Source of the DNA: an uncultured Reyranella sp.
Lineage (GTDB): Bacteria > Pseudomonadota > Alphaproteobacteria > Reyranellales > Reyranellaceae
NCBI GenBank assembly: GCA_937915145.1
Contig: CALDNT010000231.1
Span: 1 to 55,417, forward strand
DNA length: 55,417 nt
Direction: 5' to 3'
The translations under genes and the position numbers were made by a program. The notes beneath the pieces were generated by a model. That model worked only from the letters and a program-made list of their open reading frames with translations. It did no database searches and had not been told where the DNA came from. Of this stretch, positions 8,533 through 17,243 are shown one piece after another. The number at the start of each line of letters is the position of its first letter. Position 1 is the stretch's first letter.

Positions 8533-8844
8533 CTAGCTGCGCCGCCACCACCCCCGCAGGATTAGGGCCGTGAAAGCGGAGGCGATCAGGAAAGCCGGCC
8601 AGTAGCGCTCGGCGATCGATCCGATACCATGTTCCGCAACTATCGCGAACATAAGCATCAACCCGGCAATCGTCCCCGCAGGCTTGAGAAAGATTTCCAC
8701 CAGCGAGTGGAGTGATCCGAAGCGGTAGGCGCTGAACAACAAGCTCGCCAAGTCCCAGAGTGGGATGCTCAACAGGACGGTGAACAGCCAGAGGGCGGTC
8801 GCTTGGGCGAACTTCTCTTTGGGTGAAATCGGGCGGCGGTTCAT
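8533..8844 (-). CDS. Small membrane protein of unknown function (103 aa)
   Basis: The product has a short basic cytoplasmic N-terminus (MNRRPISPKEKF) followed by three hydrophobic stretches (ALWLFTVLLSIPLWDLASLLF, a GTIAGLMLMFAIVAEHGI block, and AFLIASAFTALILRGWW). I do not recognise a family. It converges on the toxin-like gene, 23 bases from its end, so it could be its immunity protein only if expressed independently. An in-frame ATG at 8889 would add 15 residues; neither start has a good ribosome site. The 8890-9138 stretch upstream holds no gene that I can support, only one perfect inverted repeat GTGCACC/GGTGCAC at 8912-8928. Confidence 0.5.
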   Translation of the reverse strand: MNRRPISPKEKFAQATALWLFTVLLSIPLWDLASLLFSAYRFGSLHSLVEIFLKPAGTIAGLMLMFAIVAEHGIGSIAERYWPAFLIASAFTALILRGWWRRS

Positions 8845-9138
8845 GGTGCTTTTGAAGATAGCAGTCGTCGAAAAAAGAGCCACAACCATGGATTGCTATC
8901 TTCGATTTGATGTGCACCGCTGGTGCACCGATGATCTGTCGAGAGTTGGCCGGCGCCTGAACTGTGTCGATTCTCCATTCCGGCAAAGTCCTGCCCGCGC
9001 TTCTTTCCCCGCCAGCCCCTCTGGCCCGCCGTCAGGGAAGCGCACTGAACGACGCCGGCCCACCGGCGCGCCCGCCGGGCAAGATCGCTGGAGGATGAGG
9101 GGCCGTGCTGCGGCAGGTGGGTGGATGGCGTGAGGAGG

Positions 9139-9255
9139 TTTTCCGACACGGTTGGCATTCCTCGACACACGGGTGTCGGAAAACGGCCGGCGAAAAGCCT
9201 TGCCGATCAACGCCTTGAATTTTCCGACAGGATTTTCCCGACACCGGGGTGTCGG
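9139..9255. repeat. Cluster of GACAC/GTGTC palindromes (REP-like)
   Basis: TTTTCCGACAC (9139-9149) is repeated inverted as GTGTCGGAAAA (9173-9183). TTTTCCGACA returns at 9220-9229. CCGACACC - GG - GGTGTCGG forms a perfect hairpin at 9238-9255, and CGACAC/GTGTCG pairs again within 9163-9178. Five copies of one core in 117 non-coding bases is not chance. They lie between two minus-strand genes. This could be a repetitive extragenic palindrome cluster, a remnant of a small mobile element, or tandem binding sites. The T-rich flanks also make it a possible terminator for either strand. Confidence 0.65.
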
Positions 9256-9277
9256 CATCGGAAGGCTGGCGGCAGGA

Positions 9278-10012
9278 TCATGCCCAGCCGCCGGCGTGCG
9301 GCAGGACATGGCCGGTGATGAAGCCGGCGCCGTCGGAGCACAGGAAGCAGATCGCCGCGCCGAGCTCGTCGGACTTGCCCAGCCGGCCGAGCGGGATCTG
9401 CGCCGTCATCTTGGCCATTGCCTCGCGGTTGGCCAGCAGCGCCGGCGGGAAGTAGTCGGGGTTCTCGACGTAGTTCGAGCCCACGGCATTCACCGTGATG
9501 CCGTCGCGGCCCAGCTCCCTGGCGAGCGAGGAGACGAGGCCATTGGCCGCGGCCCGCGCCGAGACGTAGGGCGCGTAGTTGGCGATGCCGCGCAGCGGTG
9601 CCGCCGACGACACGAACACGATGCGTCCCGACTTGCGCTTGCGCATCGACGGCGCCACCAGCTGGGCGAGGTGGAAGGGCACCACCGCCATCGCCTCGAG
9701 GGCGTTGCGGTAGTCTTCCAGGCGGGCTTCGCCCAGTGGCGCGCGCAGGGCGGGAAAGGCGTCGTTGTTGACCAGGGCGTCGATGTGGCCGTGCCGCTTC
9801 AGCGCCAGCTCGATCATCGTGGCGGGCTCGATGGCCGACAGCGCGTGCGCGCCCTGGAACTGGGTCTCGTACTTGCGCCGGGCGCTCGGCGCCTCGAAGG
9901 CGGGATCGTGCGCCAGCACGGTGGCGCCCTGGGCGAGTGCTACACGGGTCGTGCCGTAGCCGGCGAACTTTTCGACGTTGGTGATCAGGATCACCCGGTC
10001 TTTCAGCAGCAT
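9278..10012 (-). CDS. Probable halohydrin dehalogenase (HheA/HheC-like)
   Basis: A 244-residue short-chain-dehydrogenase-fold protein whose cofactor and active-site motifs are those of halohydrin dehalogenases, not of SDR oxidoreductases. The glycine-rich NAD(P) loop is replaced by T11-NVEK-F16-A-G18, fitting T-x4-(F/Y)-x-G. The catalytic set is S136-x12-Y149-x3-R153, with Arg where SDRs have Lys. The loop SNYVENPDYFPP matches the halide-site region of the family, and NNDAFP parallels SNDIFA of HheC. Such enzymes convert vicinal haloalcohols to epoxides plus halide without a nicotinamide cofactor. Start ATG 10012 has an AGAGGAA site; upstream codons are unsupported. It is divergent from ubiE with only 25 bases between start codons. 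Annotation pipelines would probably call it a generic SDR. Confidence 0.8.
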   Translation of the reverse strand: MLLKDRVILITNVEKFAGYGTTRVALAQGATVLAHDPAFEAPSARRKYETQFQGAHALSAIEPATMIELALKRHGHIDALVNNDAFPALRAPLGEARLEDYRNALEAMAVVPFHLAQLVAPSMRKRKSGRIVFVSSAAPLRGIANYAPYVSARAAANGLVSSLARELGRDGITVNAVGSNYVENPDYFPPALLANREAMAKMTAQIPLGRLGKSDELGAAICFLCSDGAGFITGHVLPHAGGWA

Positions 10013-10037
10013 GGCGATTCCTCTAGGTTGCGGCCCC

Positions 10038-10841
10038 ATGAGCCGAGCCTCCCCCGACACCCCCGATCCTAGCGCGTCAGAGCCGGCGGCACAGGCATCC
10101 TTCGGCTTCAAGGACGTTCCGGCGGCCGAAAAGGCCGGAATGGTGCGCCAGGTCTTCGAAAGCGTGGCGCCGCGCTACGATCTGATGAACGACCTGATGT
10201 CGGGCGGCGTTCACCGGCTGTGGAAGAATGCCCTGGTCGATGTGGCAAATCCGCGGCCGGGCGAGAAATTCCTCGACGTGGCAGGCGGTACCGGCGACAT
10301 CGCCTTCCGCCTGCTCGCCCGCCAGGCCGGAGGCAAGGGCGACGAACCGGCCGACGTCACGGTCTGCGACATCAATCCGGCGATGCTGGCGGTGGGCCGC
10401 GACCGCGCCGTCGACCGCGGTCTGCTGGCGGGCCTCACCTGGACCACCGGCGATGCCGAGGCGCTGCCGTTTCCGGATCGCCGGTTCGACGGCTACACGA
10501 TCGCCTTCGGCCTGCGCAACGTCACCGACATCGACAAGGCGCTGGCCGAGGCGCATCGCGTGCTGAAGCCGGGTGGCCGGTTTTATTGCCTGGAGTTCAG
10601 CAAGATGACGTCGGCGCCGCTCGGCCGCCTCTACGATGCCTACTCGGAGCGGGCGCTGCCGTTCTTCGGTCGCCTTGTCGCCCGGGACGCCGAGTCCTAC
10701 CGCTATCTGCACGAGAGCATTCGCCGCTTTCCGCCGCAGCGCGAGCTGGCGCGGCGGCTCGGTCGCGCCGGGTTCGCCAATGTCGCCTGGCGCGACATGA
10801 CGCTGGGCGTCGTGGCCCTGCACAGCGCCTGGCGCATCTAG
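10038..10841 (+). CDS. ubiE: Ubiquinone/menaquinone C-methyltransferase
   Basis: UbiE methylates 2-polyprenyl-6-methoxy-1,4-benzoquinol at C-5 in ubiquinone synthesis. The 267-residue product shows the UbiE/COQ5 signatures: the YDLMNDLMSGGVHRLWK block near residue 50, SAM motif I FLDVAGGTGDIAFRLL, and FGLRNVTDIDKALAEAHRVLKPGG. It is the first gene of a run with ubiB (next codon after its stop), a TSUP transporter, coaBC and dut, the order seen in many alphaproteobacteria. The first 25-30 residues are a nonconserved Ser/Ala/Pro-rich extension. Confidence 0.95.
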   Translation: MSRASPDTPDPSASEPAAQASFGFKDVPAAEKAGMVRQVFESVAPRYDLMNDLMSGGVHRLWKNALVDVANPRPGEKFLDVAGGTGDIAFRLLARQAGGKGDEPADVTVCDINPAMLAVGRDRAVDRGLLAGLTWTTGDAEALPFPDRRFDGYTIAFGLRNVTDIDKALAEAHRVLKPGGRFYCLEFSKMTSAPLGRLYDAYSERALPFFGRLVARDAESYRYLHESIRRFPPQRELARRLGRAGFANVAWRDMTLGVVALHSAWRI

Positions 10842-12383
10842 ATGCTGCGGGCACTTCGCAACAGCTGGCGCTTGATGCGCATGGCCCTGAGTTTTGCGCG
10901 GCACGATGCGCTGTTTCCGCTCGAGACCCTGCGAATCGCACCGGCGCTGGTCGCCTGGGCGCGGCTGTTCGCCCGCCGCCGCGATCCGCGCCGGCCGGGC
11001 GAGCGGCTGGCGGCGGCGCTGCAGGATATGGGCCCGTCCTTCATCAAGCTCGGCCAGGCGCTGTCGACCCGCGCCGATCTGCTGAGCGAGGCCGTTGCCG
11101 CCGATCTCGCCAGCCTGCAGGACCATCTGCCGGCCTTTTCCGGCGCCGAGGCCCGCCGCACCATCGAGAGCGAGCTCGGCCAGCCCGTCGATTCGCTGTT
11201 TTCCAGTTTCGACGACGTGCCGGTGGCGGCCGCCTCGATCGCCCAGGTGCATTTTGCGGTGACCACAGACGGCCGCGACGTTGCAGTGAAAGTACTGCGG
11301 CCGGGCATCGAAAAGGCCTTCGCTCGCGACCTCGATCTCTTCTACTGGATGGCGGCGCTGGTCGAGCGCACGCAGCCGCGGTTCCGGCGCCTGAAGCCGG
11401 TCGATTCGGTGCGCGCCTTCGCCGACGTGGTGCGGATCGAGATGGACCTGCGCATGGAGGCGGCGGCGGCCGAGGAACTGGGCGAGAACTTCGCCGACGA
11501 CCCGGGCTACCGTGCGCCCACGATCGACTGGGACCGCACCGCCGAGCGGGTGCTGACCCTGGAGCGCATCGACGGCATTCCGATCGGCGATCGCGATGCC
11601 ATCGTGGCGGCAGGCCACGACGCCGACGCCATCATGAAGACCTGCGCCGAGGCGTTCTTTTACCAGGTGTTTCGCGACGGCTTCTTCCATGCCGACATGC
11701 ACGGCGGCAACGCCTTCGTCGATCGCAAGGGCTGCATCGTGCCGGTCGACTTCGGCATCATGGGCCGGGTCGACGAGGACACGCGCGGTTACCTCGCCGA
11801 ACTCCTGGTCGCCTTCCTGCAGCGCGACTATCGGGCGGTCGCCGAAGTCCAGTTCCGCGCCGGCTATGTGCCGCCGAACCAGTCGCTGGAGACCTTCGCC
11901 CAGGCCTGCCGGTCGATCGGCGAGCCGATCTTCGGCAAGCCGAGCCACGCCATCTCGATCGCGCGGTTTCTCGCGCAGCTGCTGCGCGTCACCGAGCAAT
12001 TCGAGATGGCGGTGCAACCGCAACTCCTGCTGCTGCAGAAGACCATGCTGATGGCCGAGGGCATGGGCACCAAGCTCAATCCCAAGGTCAATATCTGGGA
12101 GCTGGCGCGGCCGCTGATCGAGGACTGGATGCGCACGCATTTCGGCCCGCGCGCCACCGTCGAACGTACCGCCGGAGAACTCGTCCGGGCGCTCAGGCGC
12201 CTGCCGCGTCTGATCGACAGCCTGCATCTTGTGGCCGAACGCGAGCGCCGCATCGCCGAACGCGCCGCCGCGCCGCCGCTGCCGGTGCCCGGCCGGCTAT
12301 GGCCGCGCGCCGGCTTCGCCGAGGTGGTGGCCGTCCTTGCGCTCGTTGCCGCCATCTTCGCCGCCGCGGCTGCCTGGTACTAG
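10842..12383 (+). CDS. ubiB: UbiB/ABC1-family atypical kinase for ubiquinone biosynthesis
   Basis: A 513-residue member of the ABC1/ADCK protein-kinase-like family with its hallmark KxGQ motif (SFIKLGQALSTR, near residue 68), the A-rich loop VAAASIAQVH in place of a P-loop, and catalytic HADMHGGN and VDFGIMG motifs. UbiB is an ATPase that supports ubiquinone assembly at the membrane. A C-terminal hydrophobic segment (FAEVVAVLALVAAIFAAAAAW) anchors it. The start codon directly follows the ubiE stop, so the two are almost certainly co-transcribed. Confidence 0.95.
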   Translation: MLRALRNSWRLMRMALSFARHDALFPLETLRIAPALVAWARLFARRRDPRRPGERLAAALQDMGPSFIKLGQALSTRADLLSEAVAADLASLQDHLPAFSGAEARRTIESELGQPVDSLFSSFDDVPVAAASIAQVHFAVTTDGRDVAVKVLRPGIEKAFARDLDLFYWMAALVERTQPRFRRLKPVDSVRAFADVVRIEMDLRMEAAAAEELGENFADDPGYRAPTIDWDRTAERVLTLERIDGIPIGDRDAIVAAGHDADAIMKTCAEAFFYQVFRDGFFHADMHGGNAFVDRKGCIVPVDFGIMGRVDEDTRGYLAELLVAFLQRDYRAVAEVQFRAGYVPPNQSLETFAQACRSIGEPIFGKPSHAISIARFLAQLLRVTEQFEMAVQPQLLLLQKTMLMAEGMGTKLNPKVNIWELARPLIEDWMRTHFGPRATVERTAGELVRALRRLPRLIDSLHLVAERERRIAERAAAPPLPVPGRLWPRAGFAEVVAVLALVAAIFAAAAAWY

Positions 12384-12386
12384 GCG

Positions 12387-13127
12387 GTGACGCCGCAGGA
12401 AATCGCCTTTGGGCTTGCCGTCTTCCTGCTGGCCGGCACCGTCAAGGGCCTGGTCGGGCTGGGCCTTCCGACCATCGTGATCGCGCTCACCACGCTAGTC
12501 CTGCCGCTGCCGGAAGCGATCGCGCTGATCGCCCTGCCGACCATCTTCACCAATGTCTGGCAGGCCGCGATCGGGGGCAAGTTCCTGATCATCGTGCGCC
12601 GGCAGTGGCCGCTCATCGTGCCGCTGATGATCCTGCTTTGCCTCACCATGTGGCTGATCGGCCAGCGCGGCCCGAACTGGGCGTTCTTGGTGCTGGCGGC
12701 GGTGCTGGTCGCCTACAGCGGCCTGGGGTTGCTGCGCATCCGGCTCCACATCCACGCCGACCTGGAAAAGCCGCTGGCGCCGGTGATCGGCGTGGTTTCC
12801 GGTTTCGTGGCGGGCCTGATCGGGGTGCCGATCATTCCGCTGATGCCCTACCTGCAGGGGCTGGACATCAAGCCGGCCGAGCTGGTGCAGACGCTGGGCG
12901 TCGTGCTGTGCGCCACCTCGCTTACGCTGGCTTCCTCGTTGCTCTTCTTCGGCCTGCTCGACGGGCCGCGCGCCATCGTGTCCGCGGCGGCGGTGGTGCC
13001 GGCGCTTGCCGGCATGTGGGCCGGCCAGCGGATCCGCCAGCGCCTCTCGGTGGAGCAGTTCCGCCTGGCCGTGTACTGGGCACTGTTGCTGACGGGCCTC
13101 TACACTTTCGCCAGCCGCCTGTTGTGA
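12387..13127 (+). CDS. TSUP (TauE/SafE) family membrane transporter
   Basis: A 246-residue protein that is mostly hydrophobic, with about seven or eight membrane segments arranged as two repeats. The N-terminal repeat has the family glycine block AGTVKGLVGLGLPTIVIAL, and the second has GVVSGFVAGLIGVPIIPLMPYLQ. TauE/SafE proteins export small sulfonates, sulfite or other organic anions; the substrate here is unknown. It starts with GTG three bases after the ubiB stop and precedes coaBC by 13 bases. It is therefore within the operon, although no link to quinone or CoA synthesis is known. Confidence 0.85.
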   Translation: MTPQEIAFGLAVFLLAGTVKGLVGLGLPTIVIALTTLVLPLPEAIALIALPTIFTNVWQAAIGGKFLIIVRRQWPLIVPLMILLCLTMWLIGQRGPNWAFLVLAAVLVAYSGLGLLRIRLHIHADLEKPLAPVIGVVSGFVAGLIGVPIIPLMPYLQGLDIKPAELVQTLGVVLCATSLTLASSLLFFGLLDGPRAIVSAAAVVPALAGMWAGQRIRQRLSVEQFRLAVYWALLLTGLYTFASRLL

Positions 13128-13140
13128 TAGTCTTTCGGGC

Positions 13141-14367
13141 ATGTTGCAGGGCAAGCGGATACTGCTGATCGTCGCGGGAGGCATTGCCGCCTTCAAGGCG
13201 CTCGAACTGATCCGGCGCCTGCGCGAGCGCGGCGCGGCGGTGCGCTGCATCCTCACCGAAGCCGGCACCAGGTTCGTGACCCCGTTGTCGCTGCAGGCCT
13301 TGTCGGAGGACCGGGTCTACACCGACATGTTCTCGCTGACCGACGAGAGCGAGATGGGCCACATCCAGCTCTCGCGCGACGCCGACCTGCTGGTCGTGGT
13401 GCCGGCGACCGCCAACATCCTGGCGCGCATGGCAGGCGGCCTCGCCGACGATCTTGCCGCCACCGTGCTGCTGGCCACCGACAAGCCCGTCCTCGCTGCA
13501 CCGGCGATGAACGTGCGCATGTGGACCCACGCCGCGACGGTTGCCAACGTCGAGACCCTGAAGAAGCGTGGCGTCACTTTCATCGGCCCCAACGACGGCG
13601 CCATGGCCTGCAACGAGCATGGCCCTGGCCGCATGTCGGAGCCGGCAGAGATCGCAGCCGCCATCGAGTCGATGCTGGCCGCCAACCGCCCGCTGGCCGG
13701 CAAGCGCGCGCTGGTGACCAGCGGTCCGACGCGCGAGGCAATCGATCCGGTGCGTTACATCTCCAACCATTCCTCGGGCAAGCAGGGCCATGCCATCGCC
13801 GCCGCGCTCGCGCGCCTGGGCGCTGAGGTCACGCTGGTGAGCGGCCCGGTTGCTGTGGCCGATCCGCCGGAGGTTCGCGTCGTCCGGGTCGATTCGGCCG
13901 ACCAGATGCTGGCAGCCTGCCTCGCGGCGGGCCGAGTCGATGTCGCCGTGTGCGCCGCCGCCGTCGCCGACTGGAAGGTGACGCGGACGGCCGGCGCCAA
14001 GATCAAGAAGAAGGCGGGCGCCCTGCCGCCGGCCCTCGAGCTTGCCGCCAATCCGGACATCCTGGCCACCCTGTCGAAGCCCGGTGCGAAGCGGCCGGCG
14101 CTGGTCGTAGGCTTTGCCGCCGAGACCGAAGATCTGGTGGCCAACGCCATCGCCAAGCGCGGCCGCAAGGGCTGCGACTGGATCGTGGCCAACGACGTGT
14201 CGCCGGCCATCGGCACCTTCGGCGGCGAACGCAACACCGTCCACTTGGTAAGCGCCGCGGGCGTCGAGAACTGGCCGACGCTGACCAAGGACGAGGTCGC
14301 CGGTCGCCTCGCCGCGCGCATGGCGCTTCACCTGGCCGGCCCGCGATCGGCGGAAGCAGCGGAGTAG
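13141..14367 (+). CDS. coaBC: Bifunctional phosphopantothenoylcysteine decarboxylase / phosphopantothenate-cysteine ligase
   Basis: CoaBC carries out two steps of coenzyme A synthesis. The N-terminal flavoprotein half (residues 1-190) shows the catalytic-His region [20 protein letters not shown] and the PAMNVRMW substrate clamp. The C-terminal ligase half begins with [21 protein letters not shown] and has the AAVADWKV and KIKKK blocks for CTP and substrate. Length (408) is standard. It lies between the TSUP gene and dut, with 7 bases to the latter. Confidence 0.95.
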   Translation: MLQGKRILLIVAGGIAAFKALELIRRLRERGAAVRCILTEAGTRFVTPLSLQALSEDRVYTDMFSLTDESEMGHIQLSRDADLLVVVPATANILARMAGGLADDLAATVLLATDKPVLAAPAMNVRMWTHAATVANVETLKKRGVTFIGPNDGAMACNEHGPGRMSEPAEIAAAIESMLAANRPLAGKRALVTSGPTREAIDPVRYISNHSSGKQGHAIAAALARLGAEVTLVSGPVAVADPPEVRVVRVDSADQMLAACLAAGRVDVAVCAAAVADWKVTRTAGAKIKKKAGALPPALELAANPDILATLSKPGAKRPALVVGFAAETEDLVANAIAKRGRKGCDWIVANDVSPAIGTFGGERNTVHLVSAAGVENWPTLTKDEVAGRLAARMALHLAGPRSAEAAE

Positions 14368-14374
14368 CGGTCAT

Positions 14375-14872
14375 ATGAACGGTGTCGAAAGCGTCGAGAT
14401 CGAGGTGGTGCGGCTGCCGCACGGGCGGGACCTCGCGCTGCCCGATTATGCGACCGCCGCCGCCGCCGGTGCCGACCTGCTGGCTGCCATCGAGGGCGAG
14501 ATCGAACTGGGGCCGCTCGAACGGAAAATCGTTCCGACCGGGATTTCGCTGGCGCTGCCGGTGGGCTTCGAAGCCCAAGTCCGGCCGCGGTCCGGCCTGG
14601 CGGCCAAGAACGGGATCACCGTGGCCAACGCACCTGGCACCATCGACGCCGACTATCGTGGCGAAGTCGGGGTGATCCTGATCAACCTCAGCCGCGAGCC
14701 GTTCAAGATCACGCGCGGCATGCGAATTGCACAATTGGTCATTGCCCGGCATGCCCGGGCAATCTGGCGGGAAGTCGGCGAACTCGATGGGACAGCACGC
14801 GGTGCGGGTGGCTTTGGATCGACCGGCGTGACGACAGCGGGTGAGACCACGGGGGCGGTACGGAGGGCCTAA
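14375..14872 (+). CDS. dut: dUTP diphosphatase
   Basis: Dut hydrolyses dUTP to dUMP and pyrophosphate, limiting uracil misincorporation. All five trimeric-dUTPase motifs are visible in order: AGADL (1), RPRSGLA (2), [17 protein letters not shown] (3, with the catalytic Asp), RIAQLVI (4), and the C-terminal arm [10 protein letters not shown] (5). The 165-residue length is normal, with a short extension after motif 5. It is the last housekeeping gene of the ubiE-dut run. Confidence 0.95.
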   Translation: MNGVESVEIEVVRLPHGRDLALPDYATAAAAGADLLAAIEGEIELGPLERKIVPTGISLALPVGFEAQVRPRSGLAAKNGITVANAPGTIDADYRGEVGVILINLSREPFKITRGMRIAQLVIARHARAIWREVGELDGTARGAGGFGSTGVTTAGETTGAVRRA

Positions 14873-14885
14873 GGGGAAACCGAGG

Positions 14886-15344
14886 ATGCCGCGGCTCAGC
14901 AAGAAGACGATGTTTGCTCTAGAGGCGGTGCTCGACGTGGCATTCCACGTTGGCGAGCATCCGGTGCGCAGTGGCGACATCACCGAGCGCCAGCGCATTC
15001 CCAAACGCTACCTCGAACAGGTCCTGCAGCACCTGGTGCGTGCCGGTATCCTGTCGGGCAAGCGCGGCCCGCGCGGCGGCTATCGCCTCGGCCGCGACCG
15101 GACGCTGATCACGCTGGGCGAGGTCGTGCGCGTCGTGCGCAACCTCGAAGCCGAGACCGAACCCAGCGACCCCTCGGTCGGGTCTCCGCTGGCCCACGAG
15201 GTCGTGTGGCCGGTGTGGGAGGAACTGCGCGAGGGCATGATGGCGCAGCTCGATGGCATCTCGATCGACGATCTCTGCCGCCAGGCCCGCAACAAGGGGC
15301 TCGACGTTCCGCCCGACCGCCCGGCACGCGAAGTCGTTCCCTGA
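14886..15344 (+). CDS. Rrf2-family transcription regulator without the Fe-S cysteines
   Basis: A 152-residue Rrf2-type winged-helix protein: LSKKTMFALEAVLDVAFH at the N-terminus and the wing RAGILSGKRGPRGGYRLGRD near residues 53-72. Cluster-binding relatives (IscR, NsrR, RirA) carry three cysteines around residues 90-110. Here only one Cys occurs, near the C-terminus, so it should not bind a [2Fe-2S] cluster and may sense something else. ATG 14886 follows AAGGGGAAA and GAGG motifs. It is 13 bases after dut and probably ends that transcript or starts the next small-gene group. Confidence 0.8.
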   Translation: MPRLSKKTMFALEAVLDVAFHVGEHPVRSGDITERQRIPKRYLEQVLQHLVRAGILSGKRGPRGGYRLGRDRTLITLGEVVRVVRNLEAETEPSDPSVGSPLAHEVVWPVWEELREGMMAQLDGISIDDLCRQARNKGLDVPPDRPAREVVP

Positions 15345-15395
15345 TACTTCCTGCGCTATGCTCGTCCGTTGCTTAATGAACTCAGGAGCAGGACG

Positions 15396-15818
15396 ATGGC
15401 CAAGGCCAAGGCAAAAGCGAAGAAAGCCAAACCCAACCCGCGCAACAAGAAACTGTACGACGACGGCATGAAGCTGCGCAAAGCCGTGCTGGGCAAGGCC
15501 TATGTCGACAACTCGATGGCGAATGCCGACGACTTCATGATGTCGTTCCAGGACGTCACCACGGAATATTGCTGGGGCTATGTCTGGTCTCGGCCCGGCC
15601 TGTCGAAGAAGACCCGGTCGATGCTGAACCTTGCCATGCTGGCTGCCCTCAATCGCGGGCCGGAACTCAAGTTGCACGTCAACGGCGCGCTGACCAACGG
15701 CCTCAGCAAGGAGGAGATCAAGGAGATCTTCCTGCAGGTCGCCATCTACTGCGGCATCCCGGCCGGCCTCGACGCCTTCAAGACAGCGCGCGATGTTTTC
15801 AAGGAACGCGGCATATAG
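15396..15818 (+). CDS. Carboxymuconolactone decarboxylase family protein
   Basis: The 140-residue product matches gamma-carboxymuconolactone decarboxylase (PcaC)-type proteins: EYCWGYVWSRPGLSKKTRSM, the LHVNGALTNGLSKEEIKEI segment, and YCGIPAGLDAFKTARDVF. It carries an Ala/Lys-rich N-terminal extension (AKAKAKAKKAKPNPRNKK) not usual in the family. Family members decarboxylate in the protocatechuate pathway or act as small hydroperoxide-reducing proteins. No pca genes flank it, so the substrate is open. A good site (AGGAG) precedes the ATG. Confidence 0.85.
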   Translation: MAKAKAKAKKAKPNPRNKKLYDDGMKLRKAVLGKAYVDNSMANADDFMMSFQDVTTEYCWGYVWSRPGLSKKTRSMLNLAMLAALNRGPELKLHVNGALTNGLSKEEIKEIFLQVAIYCGIPAGLDAFKTARDVFKERGI

Positions 15819-15825
15819 GCTCCGC

Positions 15826-16299
15826 ATGATCGCCGTACGGCCGGCGCGGGTCGGTGAGGGCCAGGCCCTCACCGCGCTCTGCGTACGGTCGAAGGCGCAC
15901 TGGGGATACGACGCCGTCTTCATGAGGTTGAGCGCGGCGGCACTCATGGTCGAAGAGAGCGACGTCGCCGCTGGCCGCGTGCTGGTGGCGACGGATGCCG
16001 TCAACCGTCCGCTGGGCGTGGCGACAGTGCTGGGTGCGGGCGACTCGGTCGACCTCGATGCCCTGTTCGTCGATCCACCGGCGATCGGCTCGGGTGCGGG
16101 CCGGGCGCTGTTCGGCGCTGCCGTGCGCCTGGCGCGCAGCCTCGGGGCGCGGCGGATGACGGTGCTGGCCGATCCCAACGCCGCGTCGTTCTACCGGCGC
16201 ATGGGGGCACGTTTTCTGCGAAACGCGCCATCCGACGCCATTCCCGGCCGCGTCCTGCCGCTTTATGAATACGATCTCACATCCGGGGAAGAACCATGA
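15826..16299 (+). CDS. GNAT-family N-acetyltransferase
   Basis: A 157-residue GNAT protein: N-terminal VRPARVGEGQALTALCVRSKAHWGYD, a central strand VDLDALFVDPPAIGSGAGRALFGAAVRLA carrying the acetyl-CoA pyrophosphate loop (GSGAGRAL), and a C-terminal YRRMGARF block. It transfers acetyl from acetyl-CoA to an unknown amine. It begins 8 bases after the preceding gene, and its stop overlaps the next gene's ATG (ATGA), so the three genes form an operon-like group. Confidence 0.85.
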   Translation: MIAVRPARVGEGQALTALCVRSKAHWGYDAVFMRLSAAALMVEESDVAAGRVLVATDAVNRPLGVATVLGAGDSVDLDALFVDPPAIGSGAGRALFGAAVRLARSLGARRMTVLADPNAASFYRRMGARFLRNAPSDAIPGRVLPLYEYDLTSGEEP

Positions 16300-17204
16300 C
16301 CGCACTCGCACCTCCCGCCACCATCGCATTCCTCGGGCTCGGCATGATGGGCCGCCCGATGGCCAGGCGGCTCGCCGAGGCGGGCTTCAAGCTGCGCGTG
16401 TTCGACGTGTCGCAGAAGGCGGTGTCGGATTTCGTCGGTGCCCACCCCTCGGCATTGGCGACCGCCTCGGCCAAGGCTGCCGCCGAAGGCGCCGACGCGC
16501 TGATCACCATGCTGCCCGACGGCAAGATCGTGCGGCAGGCCGTCCTCGAAGGCCGCGACGCCGCGGTCGAAGGCCTCCAGGCCGGCGCTCTCGTGCTCGA
16601 CATGAGCTCGTCCAATCCGGTCGATACCCAGAAGCTGGCGCGCGACCTTGCCGGCCGCGGCGTGGCGTTGCTCGATGCGCCGGTATCCGGCGGCGTGCGG
16701 CGCGCGGTCGATGGTTCGCTCAGCATCATGGTGGGCGGTGCGGCGGCCGATCTCGAACGGGTGCGGCCGATCTTCGGTACCATGGGCAAGACCATTACGC
16801 TGTGCGGCCCGGCGGGTGCGGGGCATGCGCTGAAAGCGCTCAACAACTACCTTTCGGCGGCCGGCCTGGTCGCCATGTGCGAGGCGCTGGTTGTCGGCGA
16901 GGCCTTCGGTCTCGATCCTGGCACCATGGTCGACGTGTTCAACAGTTCGACCGGCAAGAGCAACGCCACGGAAGTGAAGGGTCGGCAGTTCGTCGTGCCA
17001 CGCAACTTCGCCGCTGGCTTCACGACCGCGCTGATGGCCAAGGACCTGCGCACCGCCGGCGACGTCGCCACTCACCTCAAGCTCCAGGTGCCCAACCTTG
17101 CGCTGGCCGTGGCCTACTGGACGGCCGCCGACGGCAAGCTGGGCAAGGGCGCCGATCACACCGAGATCTTCCGTTACGCCGAGATGCTGGCGGAAGAGGG
17201 CTGA
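16296..17204 (+). CDS. NAD(P)-dependent beta-hydroxyacid dehydrogenase (HIBADH family)
   Basis: A 302-residue 3-hydroxyisobutyrate dehydrogenase-family enzyme: Rossmann motif IAFLGLGMMGRPMARRL at the N-terminus, substrate-binding DAPVSGGVRRAVDGSLSIMVGG near residues 126-147, and the catalytic-lysine region HALKALNNYL (the usual GxxxKxxNN). It would oxidise a beta-hydroxyacid such as 3-hydroxyisobutyrate, tartronate or a related acid with NAD(P). Overlapping start and stop with the upstream GNAT gene imply coupling. Confidence 0.88.
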   Translation: MTALAPPATIAFLGLGMMGRPMARRLAEAGFKLRVFDVSQKAVSDFVGAHPSALATASAKAAAEGADALITMLPDGKIVRQAVLEGRDAAVEGLQAGALVLDMSSSNPVDTQKLARDLAGRGVALLDAPVSGGVRRAVDGSLSIMVGGAAADLERVRPIFGTMGKTITLCGPAGAGHALKALNNYLSAAGLVAMCEALVVGEAFGLDPGTMVDVFNSSTGKSNATEVKGRQFVVPRNFAAGFTTALMAKDLRTAGDVATHLKLQVPNLALAVAYWTAADGKLGKGADHTEIFRYAEMLAEEG

Positions 17205-17243
17205 CGATCGGGATATTCTGGCTCGACGGCCCGCGCCGTCATC

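Noticed and set aside
8533-8889. Immunity protein for the toxin-like gene
   Set aside because: It lies on the opposite strand, convergent, with an unknown fold; the pairing is possible but unsupported.
8912-8928. GTGCACC/GGTGCAC inverted repeat in the 8890-9138 gap
   Set aside because: A single perfect repeat without nearby promoter or repeat copies; not enough to call an operator.
10220-13168. A 982-residue plus-strand frame overlapping ubiE, ubiB and the TSUP gene
   Set aside because: Its translation is Arg/Ala-rich without domains, and it lies out of frame over well-supported genes.
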